Shown here: piece after piece, positions 1-7,204 of the stretch | Numbering within the stretch: position 1 is the first letter of the stretch | Layout of the letters: each line of letters begins with the position of its first letter | Assembly (NCBI RefSeq): GCF_019904175.1 | Contig: NZ_CP061913.1 | Span: forward strand, 5,146,001 to 5,210,000 | Origin: Dactylosporangium vinaceum | GTDB lineage: Bacteria > Actinomycetota > Actinomycetes > Mycobacteriales > Micromonosporaceae | Reading direction: 5' to 3' | Length of the DNA stretch: 64,000 nucleotides | Made by a program: the position numbers and the translations under genes | The notes under the pieces: generated by a model | The model's database searches: none | What the model was told of the DNA's origin: nothing | What the model saw: only the letters and a program-made list of their open reading frames with translations

Positions 1-158
1 CGGCGCCGGATGCTGGAGCGGTGAGCACGCGGATCGTCGCCCCCGGGGCGCCGGGCGGCCGGGCCGCTCCCGCGACGGCCGCGCGACGGTTCGGCGGCGT
101 TCAAGACGGTCACGACGGGGCAGGGACCACCCGCAGCGCGGAACCCGGAAGGAGCGCC

Positions 159-620
159 ATGATCACCACCTACGATCTGCTGGTCGCGCACCCGTTCCTC
201 GACGGCCTCCCGGCCGATCAGGTGGAGCGGCTGTCGCGCTGGGCGCGCCGCGCACCGTATCGGGCGGGCACGCGGATATTCGAGGAGCACAGCCACGCGC
301 AACGGTTCTGGCTGATCCGGGAGGGCTCCGTCACCCTGCAGACGCAGGTGCCGGGCCGCGGCGCGGTCGCCGTGGAGACACTGGGCCCCGGAACCGTCCT
401 CGGCTGGTCGTGGCTGTTTCCCCCGTACCGCTGGCACTTCAGCGCGGTGACGGTGGACCCGGTCCTCAGCGTGGTCCTCGACGGCGTCGGTGTGCGCGCG
501 CTGTGCCGGGACGACCCGGTGCTCGGCTACGAGCTCACGACCCGGTTCGTGGCCGTCGTCGTGGACCGGATGCAGGCGACCCGCACCCGCCTGCTCGACC
601 TGCACCGGGCGCCGGCCTGA
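159..620 (+). CDS. Cyclic nucleotide-binding domain protein (no DNA-binding domain)
   Basis: A 153-residue protein made almost entirely of one Crp-type cyclic nucleotide-binding beta-roll. The glycine-spaced strands are visible (LIREGSVTL near residue 55, LGPGTVLGWSWL near 80), and a short C-terminal helix follows. No helix-turn-helix follows, so it should not bind DNA like Crp. ATG 159 is preferred over an upstream GTG at 21 because GGAAGGAG lies just before it and homology begins there. Stand-alone proteins of this kind often sit beside universal stress and redox genes, as here, and may sense a nucleotide or simply scaffold. Ligand and partner are unknown. Confidence 0.8.
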   Translation: MITTYDLLVAHPFLDGLPADQVERLSRWARRAPYRAGTRIFEEHSHAQRFWLIREGSVTLQTQVPGRGAVAVETLGPGTVLGWSWLFPPYRWHFSAVTVDPVLSVVLDGVGVRALCRDDPVLGYELTTRFVAVVVDRMQATRTRLLDLHRAPA

Positions 621-673
621 CGGTGCGTGCGGCCCGCCGCCCGGGCGGTCCTGGCCGCGCCGCCCGGGTGCTC

Positions 674-1543
674 TCAGGCTGCGGCGTGCGGCGTGGCCGC
701 GGCGACCTGGCCGTGTGCGACGAGGACCGGGCACGCCGCGTATTCCAGCACCCGCTGGGCCACCGAGGCGCCGGCCGGCGGGAGGTGGTCGCCGGGGCAG
801 CGGGTGCCGACGACGAGCAGCCCGGCCCACTGCGAGGCGACCACGAGCGCGTGCACGGCGTCACCCGGCTCGCTGCGCACCTCGACGTCGACCATGGGGA
901 AGTCGGCCCGCCAGCGTGCGGTGGCTCGCGCCAGCGCCTCGCGCACGGCGTGCTGCTGCGGACCGAGATCCCCGCCGCGGGCCGAGCCGGGGTGCCACAG
1001 GTGCGGGTGCGGCCACGCCTGGATGACGGCGAGCCGGACGCCGCGCGCCGCGGCCTCCTCGAAGGCCAGCCGCAGTGCGCGGTGACCCGAGTCCGAGCCG
1101 TCGAAGCCGGTGACGACCGGAGCCGTCCGGGGCAGTGTGGCATCCGGGGCCGCCCAGCGCTCGGCCGCGTGGACGATGAGGACCGGTGCGTCAGCGCGGG
1201 CGCCGAGGGCCTGGCTGACCGAGCCCATCGGCCGCTCGTCGGCGGGGCCGGACCCCCGGCCACCGACGACGACGAGGCGCGCCCCGCCGGCCAGCGACCG
1301 CAGCACCTCGGCCGGCTCGCCGCGGTGGGTCTCGGCCGTCACCGCGGTGCCGACCCGCCAGCGGCCCGCCTCGGCGGCGGCCCTCGCGGCGATGTCCCCG
1401 CTCGCGTCGTCACCGGCCAGCACCGTGACCACCAGCAGCATCCGCGTGCACCGGCAGGCCTCGTCGGCGGCCCACCGCAACGCGCCGAGGCTGGCCGGCG
1501 AGCCGTCGACGCCGCAGACCACCGGACCGTATCGGTACGTCAT
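674..1543 (-). CDS. Universal stress protein, two tandem UspA domains
   Basis: A 289-residue cytoplasmic protein with two UspA domains (about residues 5-145 and 150-289). The first domain has VVVGGRGSGP followed by GSVSQ, close to the ATP-binding G-2X-G-9X-G(S/T) pattern. The second (VVGTRCPGDH) is degenerate. ATG 1543 is chosen because GGGAGAGGAG lies 7 bases upstream; an upstream in-frame start would add 12 residues without a ribosome site. Tandem USPs are typical members of actinobacterial dormancy regulons, and a DosR-like box lies 69 bp upstream. Role beyond nucleotide-dependent stress adaptation is not known. Confidence 0.9.
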   Translation of the reverse strand: MTYRYGPVVCGVDGSPASLGALRWAADEACRCTRMLLVVTVLAGDDASGDIAARAAAEAGRWRVGTAVTAETHRGEPAEVLRSLAGGARLVVVGGRGSGPADERPMGSVSQALGARADAPVLIVHAAERWAAPDATLPRTAPVVTGFDGSDSGHRALRLAFEEAAARGVRLAVIQAWPHPHLWHPGSARGGDLGPQQHAVREALARATARWRADFPMVDVEVRSEPGDAVHALVVASQWAGLLVVGTRCPGDHLPPAGASVAQRVLEYAACPVLVAHGQVAAATPHAAA

Positions 1544-1611
1544 CGCAGTGCTCCTCTCCCGTCGGAAGGCTCCCGGCACCCATGCTTCCCCGGGGCCGGG
1601 CGAGACGGGCA

Positions 1612-1625
1612 GGGCCGAAGGTCCC
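1612..1625 (-). promoter_or_regulatory. DosR/OsdR-like box upstream of universal stress gene
   Basis: Read on the minus strand the 14-mer is GGGACCTTCGGCCC, the cleanest copy of the motif in this window. It lies 69 bp upstream of the USP start at 1543. The half-sites GGG and CCC and the internal C/G positions match the known DevR/DosR consensus form GGGAC-N4-G-N-CCC. Binding is inferred from the pattern and context only. Confidence 0.65.
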
Positions 1626-1748
1626 GCGGCGCCCGCCGCCGGCCGCGCTCAGCGGGCCGGGAGCGGCGCCGGCGTCACGACGGACGGCCGTGATCCTCCT
1701 TCGGGCGGCTCGCGGACCCGGTGCCCGTCGCGCTGCCGGCCCGGCCGG

Positions 1749-2219
1749 TCAGACACGCCGCGGGACGGAGCGGGCGAGCAGGCAGCGCATCACCTTGTGC
1801 CCGGTGTCGGCGGCCGGGCCGAACATCAGCGGGCAGCCGCCGTCGATCACGGTGATGCCGTTGCGGCGGCCGAGTTCGGCGGCGGCGGCCGAGACGCTGC
1901 CGGGGCCGAACCCGCGGTGCATCCAGACGGCGTCGATGCCGAGCTCGACGCACTCCCGCACGGTGGCTTCGGCGGTCTGCGGGCGGGTGGCGATGACGAC
2001 CGCCTCGACGCCGCCCGGCACCGAGCGAAGGTCCGGGTAGCTGACGTCGCCCTCGACCGTGTCCGCGTTGGGGTTGATCGCGTACACCCGGTATCCACGC
2101 TCGCGCAGCCGCTGGTACACGACGTTGGCGCCGTGGTCGCGCCCGTGCCGCGAGACGCCGGTGACCGCGATGCGCCGGCGGCGGAGGAACTGCTCCGCCG
2201 CCTGCCGCATGGTCTGCAT
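1749..2219 (-). CDS. CoA-binding domain protein (YccU type)
   Basis: A 156-residue protein consisting of one CoA-binding Rossmann fold. IAVTGVSRHGRDHGANVV near residue 18 is the nucleotide loop, YAINPN near 46 the second strand, and VDLIATRP/ELGIDAVWMHRGFG-type features follow, ending in DGGCPLMF. This is the stand-alone form related to the N-terminal domain of succinyl-CoA synthetase alpha. It probably binds CoA or a CoA thioester; any catalytic role is unknown. It lies between the USP gene and the small gene at 2238-2399 in the same direction, with only 18 bp to the latter, so it is probably co-transcribed from the box at 2452. Confidence 0.85.
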   Translation of the reverse strand: MQTMRQAAEQFLRRRRIAVTGVSRHGRDHGANVVYQRLRERGYRVYAINPNADTVEGDVSYPDLRSVPGGVEAVVIATRPQTAEATVRECVELGIDAVWMHRGFGPGSVSAAAAELGRRNGITVIDGGCPLMFGPAADTGHKVMRCLLARSVPRRV

Positions 2220-2237
2220 GATGGCCTCCGAGCCGGC

Positions 2238-2399
2238 TCAGCCGACGTTGAGCCGCGGCGGCAGCTCGTCCTTGTGGTGCTCCAGCAGCGCCTCCGCGGG
2301 CGGTGGCGCGCTGCGCAGCCGCCGGTGGCGGGCCGTGGTGAACGCACACAGGCGCGTCGTGAACAGGGATGCTGTGCCGTCATGCCGAGTGAGTTTCAT
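2238..2399 (-). CDS. Small protein, 53 residues, unknown function
   Basis: A short frame starting MKLTRHDGTASL and ending ELPPRLNVG. It is supported by a near-perfect ribosome site (AAGGGAGG, 8 bases before ATG 2399), tight spacing to the CoA-binding gene downstream, and a DosR-like box 53 bp upstream. The sequence is basic in the first half, with TTARHRRLRSAPPPAEALLEH in the middle, and has no membrane segment or recognised motif. One cysteine is present. I do not recognise the family; it is a likely small member of the dormancy gene set. Confidence 0.65.
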   Translation of the reverse strand: MKLTRHDGTASLFTTRLCAFTTARHRRLRSAPPPAEALLEHHKDELPPRLNVG

Positions 2400-2451
2400 G
2401 GTGTTCGCCTCCCTTCATCCCCACCGTGCGCGGACTTGTCGCCCGCGGACA

Positions 2452-2465
2452 GAGGCGAAGGTCCC
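2452..2465 (-). promoter_or_regulatory. DosR/OsdR-like box for the small protein and CoA-binding genes
   Basis: Minus-strand reading is GGGACCTTCGCCTC, 53 bp upstream of the start at 2399. It forms an inverted pair with the box at 2548-2561: the 16 bases GGGACCTTCGCCTCTG here and AGGACCTTCGCCTCTG there differ at one position, so the divergent genes seem to share one control signal. Confidence 0.55.
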
Positions 2466-2547
2466 GGCGGCCGGATGCCGCGTCGTCGCGCTGCCGGCCC
2501 GAGGACGTGCGGAGCCGGGGGTGCCCGGCGGTGAGAGGGCCGGGTCG

Positions 2548-2561
2548 AGGACCTTCGCCTC
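2548..2561 (+). promoter_or_regulatory. DosR/OsdR-like box for the compact Acg-type gene
   Basis: AGGACCTTCGCCTC on the plus strand, 67 bp upstream of the ATG at 2629, and the mirror image of the box at 2452-2465. One of the three leading G positions is changed to A. Confidence 0.5.
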
Positions 2562-2628
2562 TGATCGAGCCGGGGCGGCGCGCAGCATTGTGGAGTGCTG
2601 GGGAACCGCGAGTACTGAGGAGCACACC

Positions 2629-3363
2629 ATGGCTGCCATCCACCTCACCGACCGCGCGGATGCGGCCCGGGCCGGTCTGCCGTTCGGCGATGTCGGCCGC
2701 TCGCTGGCGCAGGCCGCGCTCTGCGCGCTCGAGGCGCCGTCGGTGCTGGCCGCCCGGCCGTGGCGGTGGCGCATCGACAACAGCTGGGCCGCGCTCGACA
2801 CCGAGCACAGCCGTCATGGCCCGGGCGCGGACGCCGACGACCGGCTGACGACGATCAGCTGCGGCGCGGCGCTGCACCATGCGATGGTCGCGCTGGCCGC
2901 GGACGGGATCGGCGTCGAGGTCGTGCGTTTTCCGTGGCCGCAGGCGCGCGAGTGCGTGGCGGTCCTGCGGCACACCGGCCCGGTCGCCGTCGACGCCCGG
3001 GCTCAGCGGCTGCGCCGGGCCATCGCCCTGCGCGGCAGCGACAGGCGCATCGTCGGCGGCGAGCCGGTCGCCGAGGCGCAGCTGCGGCTGCTGGCGGACG
3101 CCGCTGCGGCGGCCGGGGCGACGCTGCACCCACTGCCGGGGCCGGAGTCCGTCATCGTCGCCGCCGGCGCCGGCCCGCGCGACTGGCTGGCCACCGGTGA
3201 GGCCATCTCCGCGGTCCTGCTCAACGCGGCCGCCGAGGGCCTGGCCACCGGGCCGGTGACCGCGCGGTCCGCGGATGTCGCAGCGGTCCTGGCCCGCGTC
3301 CTGCCCGCCGGGGCCGGCCGGGCCGCGGCCGTCGTGCACTTCGGCATCGCCGAACGGTCCTGA
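2629..3363 (+). CDS. Compact Acg-type nitroreductase-like protein
   Basis: A 244-residue protein of the Acg family, a branch of the nitroreductase fold found in DosR regulons. The start matches the family (LCALEAPSVLAARPWRW near residue 28, SCGAALHHAM near 80) and the end has the conserved GEAISAVLLNAAAEGLAT and LPAGAGRAAAVVHFG. The usual length is about 320-330 residues, so about 80 are missing from the middle, and the family NTQPW signature is changed to AARPW. Family members lack good FMN binding and may store or block flavin; whether this one is active is unclear. ATG 2629 has GAGGAG 7 bases upstream. Confidence 0.8.
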   Translation: MAAIHLTDRADAARAGLPFGDVGRSLAQAALCALEAPSVLAARPWRWRIDNSWAALDTEHSRHGPGADADDRLTTISCGAALHHAMVALAADGIGVEVVRFPWPQARECVAVLRHTGPVAVDARAQRLRRAIALRGSDRRIVGGEPVAEAQLRLLADAAAAAGATLHPLPGPESVIVAAGAGPRDWLATGEAISAVLLNAAAEGLATGPVTARSADVAAVLARVLPAGAGRAAAVVHFGIAERS

Positions 3364-3370
3364 CCGGGCC

Positions 3371-3384
3371 GGGGCAGAGGTCCC
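3371..3384 (+). promoter_or_regulatory. DosR/OsdR-like box between Acg-type gene and membrane protein gene
   Basis: Reads GGGGCAGAGGTCCC on the plus strand (GGGACCTCTGCCCC on the other). It begins 8 bp after the Acg-type stop codon and ends 98 bp before the ATG at 3483, giving the membrane protein gene its own candidate promoter. Confidence 0.5.
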
Positions 3385-3482
3385 GGCGAGACGGGTGGTT
3401 GTCCTCTGCACCGGGGCCGGTCGCGCGCCGCAAGCTGTCGGCAGCACTCGAAGACCTCACCCCCACGGCCCGGGAGGGCACC

Positions 3483-4124
3483 ATGAAGCGCAAGACCCTC
3501 GATGTCATCGTCGGCGTCGGCCTCGTCGTCCTGGCCGGCCTGCTGCTCGTCGCCGGAATCGTGCTGACCAGCAACGCCAACTTCGCCAACGACTACGTCA
3601 AGACGCAGCTCAGCCAGCAGCAGATCTCGTTCAAGACGGCCGACACGCTGACCGCCGAGGAGAAGCAGTCCGCCTGCCTGGTGCAGTACGCCGGCCAGCC
3701 GCTGACCACCGGCAAGCAGGCGGAGTGCTACGCCAACGAGTTCATCGGCCTGCACCTCAAGTCGATCGCCGACGGCAAGACCTACGCCCAGCTCGGCGAC
3801 GTCCAGACCGACCTCAAGGCCAAGGTCGCGGCCGCGCAGAAGGCGAACGACCCGGCCCTCACCGACCTGCAGAAGCAGCTCACCGACACCAACACCGCCC
3901 GCGAGACGGTCTTCAAGGGCGAGACGCTGCGCGGGCTGCTGCTGACCTCCTACGGCTTCAGTGAGTTCGGTGTGAAGGCCGGGCAGGCCGCGCTCGTCGC
4001 CTACCTCGCCGCCGGCCTGCTGTTCCTGCTGGGTGCCGCCGGTCTGGTCCACGCCGTGCGCACCCCGGCCAGCGCGGGCTTCGCGATGCCGGAGGCGAAG
4101 GTCCGGGAGACGGTCACCACCTGA
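3483..4124 (+). CDS. Two-helix membrane protein with exported two-cysteine loop
   Basis: A 213-residue protein with a first membrane segment at about residues 8-28 (VIVGVGLVVLAGLLLVAG), a roughly 135-residue polar, Gln/Lys/Thr-rich external part, and a second segment near 178-200 (ALVAYLAAGLLFLLGAAG). The external loop carries two cysteines about 24 residues apart (SACLVQY and AECYANE), which could form a disulfide. A short cytoplasmic tail follows. ATG 3483 has GGGAGGG upstream. I do not recognise the family. Its place after the Acg-type gene and behind a DosR-like box suggests a role in the same stress response. Confidence 0.75.
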   Translation: MKRKTLDVIVGVGLVVLAGLLLVAGIVLTSNANFANDYVKTQLSQQQISFKTADTLTAEEKQSACLVQYAGQPLTTGKQAECYANEFIGLHLKSIADGKTYAQLGDVQTDLKAKVAAAQKANDPALTDLQKQLTDTNTARETVFKGETLRGLLLTSYGFSEFGVKAGQAALVAYLAAGLLFLLGAAGLVHAVRTPASAGFAMPEAKVRETVTT

Positions 4125-4144
4125 CAGCACATCGCAGCCACGCA

Positions 4145-4171
4145 CGGCCGGCGCTCCCGGAGCGCCGGCCG
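4145..4171. terminator. Bidirectional terminator hairpin between convergent genes
   Basis: A perfect inverted repeat with 13-bp arms (CGGCCGGCGCTCC and its complement) around a single C, lying between the convergent stops at 4124 and 4177. It lacks a clear T run, as is usual in actinobacteria. Confidence 0.8.
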
Positions 4172-4176
4172 TTCGG

Positions 4177-5385
4177 CTATCTCAAATAGGTGGTGAGCGG
4201 CGCCAGGCCCTGGCTGCGCACAGCCGTCGCCACGAGCCGGGCGATCTGGACCGCGCCCGCGGTCTCGAAGTGCGTGTGGTCGTTGCAGAAGAACGCGCCG
4301 ACCGCACCCTGCGTGTAGTCGCCGTTGTTGGGGCAGAGTCCGGCGCTGGTGTAGTACGAATAACTCAGCCTGTGCAGGTCGATGACCGGCACACCGTTGG
4401 CCGACCCGGCGTCGTTGGTCTCGGTGAGGAAGCCGCGGTTGCCGGTCGCCGTCGAGCCGCTGCACGTGATCGCGGCGACCGGGGTCAGCAGGACGACCTT
4501 GACGCCGCGCTGCTTCGCCGCCGTCGTCATGACCCCGATCAGCTGTTTGTACCGGGCCGAGCCGACGTGCCGCGGGCAGTTCGTGTCACCGTCGTTGATG
4601 CCGAACTGGATGAACAGATAGTCGCCGGCCTTCATCCCGGTGGACGCGTCGAGCATGCCCTGCCAGCGGGTCGAGTATGTGTTGGGGCTGATGACGCACT
4701 CGCCCGCACCGTCCTTCGTGGACGTCACGTTCGGGTCGTAGAGCCACGTCTGGATGCTGCGCCCCGCGACCGCGTTGTTCTTCACCGTGACGTTCGCGTT
4801 GAAGTACTGCGCGAACTGGCTGCCCCACCCGACCGGGCACACGCCGCCGGACGGGTTGGCGACAGTGCTGTCCCCGGCCAGCCACACGGTGATCTTCGGC
4901 TGGGTGGACGCCGTAGCGCTCGGCGTCGGCCCGGCGCTCGGACTCTTCGACGGTGTCGCGCACGGCGACGCGGTGGGCGATCCCGTGCACGCCACACCGT
5001 TGAGCGTGAACGCTCCCGGCACCGGGTTGCCGCTCGTGAAGGCCCCGTTGAAGCCGAAGTTCGCGGTGGCGCCGGTGGCGATCGACCCGTTGTAGCTCAC
5101 GTTCTTCGCCGTGACGGCCGGGCCCGACTGGGTCACCGTCGCATTCCACGCCTGCGTGACGCTCTGCCCGGCGGCGAACGTCCACCCGAGCGTCCACGAG
5201 GTGACCGGATCGCCGAGGTTGGTGACCGTGACGTCGGCGCCGAACCCGCCCTGCCACTGGTTGGTCACCGTGTACGAAACCCCGCACCCGGCCGCCGCCG
5301 CGTTCGCGACGACCGTGCGCGCCGCCACCCCGGCGCCCAGCAGGGCGACCGTGATGGCGAAGAAAGCCATGAGCCGAGCCCGCAT
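4177..5385 (-). CDS. Secreted CBM2-linked SGNH/GDSL esterase, rhamnogalacturonan acetylesterase type
   Basis: A 402-residue exported enzyme. Residues 1-30 form a signal peptide (AFFAITVALLGAGVAA). Residues about 32-138 are a cellulose-binding CBM2 domain (CGVSYTVTNQWQGGFGADV, SWTLGWTF). A Pro/Ser/Thr linker to about 163 leads to an SGNH hydrolase of CE12 type. Catalytic blocks visible: GDSTVAN (nucleophile Ser), GIND and the C-terminal DHTHF (Asp and His of the triad). Such enzymes remove acetyl groups from pectin or xylan side chains outside the cell. ATG 5385 has GGGGAG upstream, and a perfect LacI-type operator lies directly before that site. Confidence 0.9.
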   Translation of the reverse strand: MRARLMAFFAITVALLGAGVAARTVVANAAAAGCGVSYTVTNQWQGGFGADVTVTNLGDPVTSWTLGWTFAAGQSVTQAWNATVTQSGPAVTAKNVSYNGSIATGATANFGFNGAFTSGNPVPGAFTLNGVACTGSPTASPCATPSKSPSAGPTPSATASTQPKITVWLAGDSTVANPSGGVCPVGWGSQFAQYFNANVTVKNNAVAGRSIQTWLYDPNVTSTKDGAGECVISPNTYSTRWQGMLDASTGMKAGDYLFIQFGINDGDTNCPRHVGSARYKQLIGVMTTAAKQRGVKVVLLTPVAAITCSGSTATGNRGFLTETNDAGSANGVPVIDLHRLSYSYYTSAGLCPNNGDYTQGAVGAFFCNDHTHFETAGAVQIARLVATAVRSQGLAPLTTYLR

Positions 5386-5400
5386 ACCCGCTCCCCAGAA

Positions 5401-5422
5401 CGACTGTGAGCGCTCACAGTCG
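5401..5422. promoter_or_regulatory. Perfect 22-bp palindrome, LacI-family operator
   Basis: The palindrome is CGACTGTGAGC followed by its exact complement, with core TGTGAGCGCTCACA (5405-5418). This resembles the CebR-type box TGGGAGCGCTCCCA that controls cellulase genes in streptomycetes. It ends 16 bp before the esterase start codon, so a bound repressor would block the promoter or early transcript. No LacI-family gene is in the window. Confidence 0.75.
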
Positions 5423-5628
5423 ACCGCGCAGTCACGGCCGTCAATGCGGGAACGCGGTTTCCCACGGCTGCACGCTCGCGGCCGACGAAACTTTCATCCG
5501 CCCGTGGAACGCCCGACGAGCGCCGCCTCACGAACGAGGGCTGTCGCTCACGACGGTGGCTGATCGGCGACAGGGTTTCGCAGCGGTACGGCAATTCGGG
5601 CCGGCCCGATCGGTGGCCCGGGCGGTCG

Positions 5629-6579
5629 TCACCCGCTGAGGTCCCGCAGGCGGGCGGCCAGGTCGGCGGCGGCGGTGCGCAGCTCCGGTGGCTCCAGGAC
5701 CTCGGCCGGGAAGCCCAGGCGCACCACGTGCACGGCGATGGTGTCCAGGCGGTCGGCCGCCGCGGTCAGGATGCACCAGCCCGCGCGGCCGGGGTCGTCC
5801 TCGACCCGCCCGACCTGCGGCGGGATGCGGTCGCGCACGGCGGCCGGGTCGGCGTGCAGGCGAATCCGGGCCCGGTGCCGGTACGGCGACTCGGCCACGG
5901 CCCGCTGCACGAACGCGGCCGGGTCGGGGTGCTCGCGGGGCCGGAACCGCCAGCTCGTCGCGGCGACGTCGCGCATGCGATCCAGCCGGAAGGTCCGCCA
6001 GTCGTCGCGCTGCGAATCCCAGCCCATGAGGTACCACCGGCGGCCCGTCGTCACCAGCCGGACCGGCTCGACCGTGCGCTGCTCAGGGCGGCCGGTGTAG
6101 CTGAACCGGACCCGCACCGCGTCCCGGCAGGCGCGGGCGAGCGTCACGAGGACCTCCGCGTCGATCTCCGCGCCGGGGCCGGCGAGCGTCTCGGTGGCGC
6201 CGTGGACGGCCCGGACCTCCTCCCGCAGGCGCGGCGGCATCACCTGGTCGAGCTTGGCCAGCGCTCGCAGCGCGGCCTCGCCCGCACCGGCGATCGGGCC
6301 CGCGGAGGCCAGGCGCAGCGAGACGGCGGTGGCGATCGCCTCCTCGTCGTCCAGCAGGAGTGGGGGCAGGCGGGTGCCGGCGCCGAGCTGATACCCGCCG
6401 CCCACGCCGCCTGTCGCGTGCACCGGATAGCCGAGGGAGCGCAGCCGCTCGACGTCGCGGCGCACGGAACGTGCGGTCACCCGCAGCTCGGCCGCCAGCT
6501 CGGCGCCGGTCCACGCGGGGCGGCGCTGGAGCAGGGCGAGCAGGCGCAGGACGCGCTCGGTCGTACCTTCGGCCGTCAT
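5629..6579 (-). CDS. YafY-type transcriptional regulator (HTH plus WYL domain)
   Basis: A 316-residue regulator. An N-terminal winged helix-turn-helix (about 5-60, ELAAELRVTARSVRRDVERL) leads to a WYL domain (about 135-215) with the family signature RRWYLMGWDSQRDDWRTFRLDRM. A C-terminal WCX extension follows (about 225-310). WYL domains often sense nucleic acid or small ligands. ATG 6579 is preferred to a TTG three codons upstream. The gene is divergent from a glyoxalase-like gene at 6644, with an inverted repeat between them, which suggests control of that gene and of itself. Confidence 0.88.
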   Translation of the reverse strand: MTAEGTTERVLRLLALLQRRPAWTGAELAAELRVTARSVRRDVERLRSLGYPVHATGGVGGGYQLGAGTRLPPLLLDDEEAIATAVSLRLASAGPIAGAGEAALRALAKLDQVMPPRLREEVRAVHGATETLAGPGAEIDAEVLVTLARACRDAVRVRFSYTGRPEQRTVEPVRLVTTGRRWYLMGWDSQRDDWRTFRLDRMRDVAATSWRFRPREHPDPAAFVQRAVAESPYRHRARIRLHADPAAVRDRIPPQVGRVEDDPGRAGWCILTAAADRLDTIAVHVVRLGFPAEVLEPPELRTAAADLAARLRDLSG

Positions 6580-6601
6580 GAGCGCCAATCGTGTCGCGGA
6601 T

Positions 6602-6622
6602 CGCGGACCGTAACTGTCCGCG
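6602..6622. promoter_or_regulatory. Inverted repeat in the YafY/glyoxalase divergent promoter
   Basis: Seven-base perfect arms CGCGGAC and GTCCGCG separated by CGTAACT. It is placed midway in the 64-bp divergent gap, so it is a candidate operator for the YafY-type regulator. Confidence 0.55.
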
Positions 6623-6643
6623 ATTCACGATAGAACATGGATC

Positions 6644-7087
6644 ATGACGACGACCCGCACCGTGCAGATCACGTTCGACTGTGCCGACCCCGCGACGCTC
6701 GCCCTGTTCTGGACCGAGGTGCTCGGCTACCGGGTCCAGGACCCGCCGCCGGGCTTCGCGACCTGGGACGACGCCCTCGACGCGTTCGGGGTGCCGGCCT
6801 CCGAACGCAACCGGGCCTCGGCGATCCTCGACCCGGCCGGCGTGGGGCCGCGGGTGTTCTTCCAGCGGGTGCCGGAGGGCAAGCAGGCCAAGAACCGGGT
6901 GCACCTCGACGTGCGGGCCGCGCCGGGTCTGCAGGGGGAGGAGCGCATGGCCGCGCTGGAGGAAGAGGCCACCCGGCTGGGCCGGCTCGGGGCGGCGCGG
7001 CTGGCCCGGTATGAGCCCGCCCCGCCGCTGGAGCTCGGCACGATCGTCATGGCCGACCCCGAGGGCAACGAGTTCTGCCTGGACTGA
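6644..7087 (+). CDS. VOC-fold (glyoxalase-like) protein
   Basis: A 147-residue protein with a single glyoxalase-like VOC domain: TVQITFDCADPATLALFWTEVLGY at the start, RVFFQRVPEGKQAKNRVHLDV in the middle and IVMADPEGNEFCLD at the end. The His/Glu positions typical of the metal site (HLDV, NEFC) are present. Members often act as small-molecule lyases or binding proteins; substrate is not predictable. It is divergent from the YafY-type regulator, the likely controller. Confidence 0.82.
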   Translation: MTTTRTVQITFDCADPATLALFWTEVLGYRVQDPPPGFATWDDALDAFGVPASERNRASAILDPAGVGPRVFFQRVPEGKQAKNRVHLDVRAAPGLQGEERMAALEEEATRLGRLGAARLARYEPAPPLELGTIVMADPEGNEFCLD

Positions 7088-7204
7088 TCGCGGCGATCAG
7101 GGCGTAGCCGCGGCGGCCCGCGGTGGCCCGGTGGCACCGTCGCCTGCCCGACGGCTCAGATCGGCGCCCGGCCGGCCGATGAGGCTTCGGACGAAAGGAC
7201 ACAG

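Noticed and set aside
1..24. Possible 3' end of an upstream gene (frame 1 reads RRRMLER then TGA at 22-24)
   Set aside because: Only seven codons are visible, too little to support a gene.
123..136. GGGACCACCCGCAG upstream of the cNMP-binding gene, considered as a DosR-like box
   Set aside because: It lacks the second half-site and lies too close to the ribosome site; similarity is limited to GGGACC.
4090..4110. GGCGAAGGTCC resembling half of a DosR-like box
   Set aside because: It lies inside the coding end of the membrane protein gene with no gene downstream to control, and only one half-site matches.
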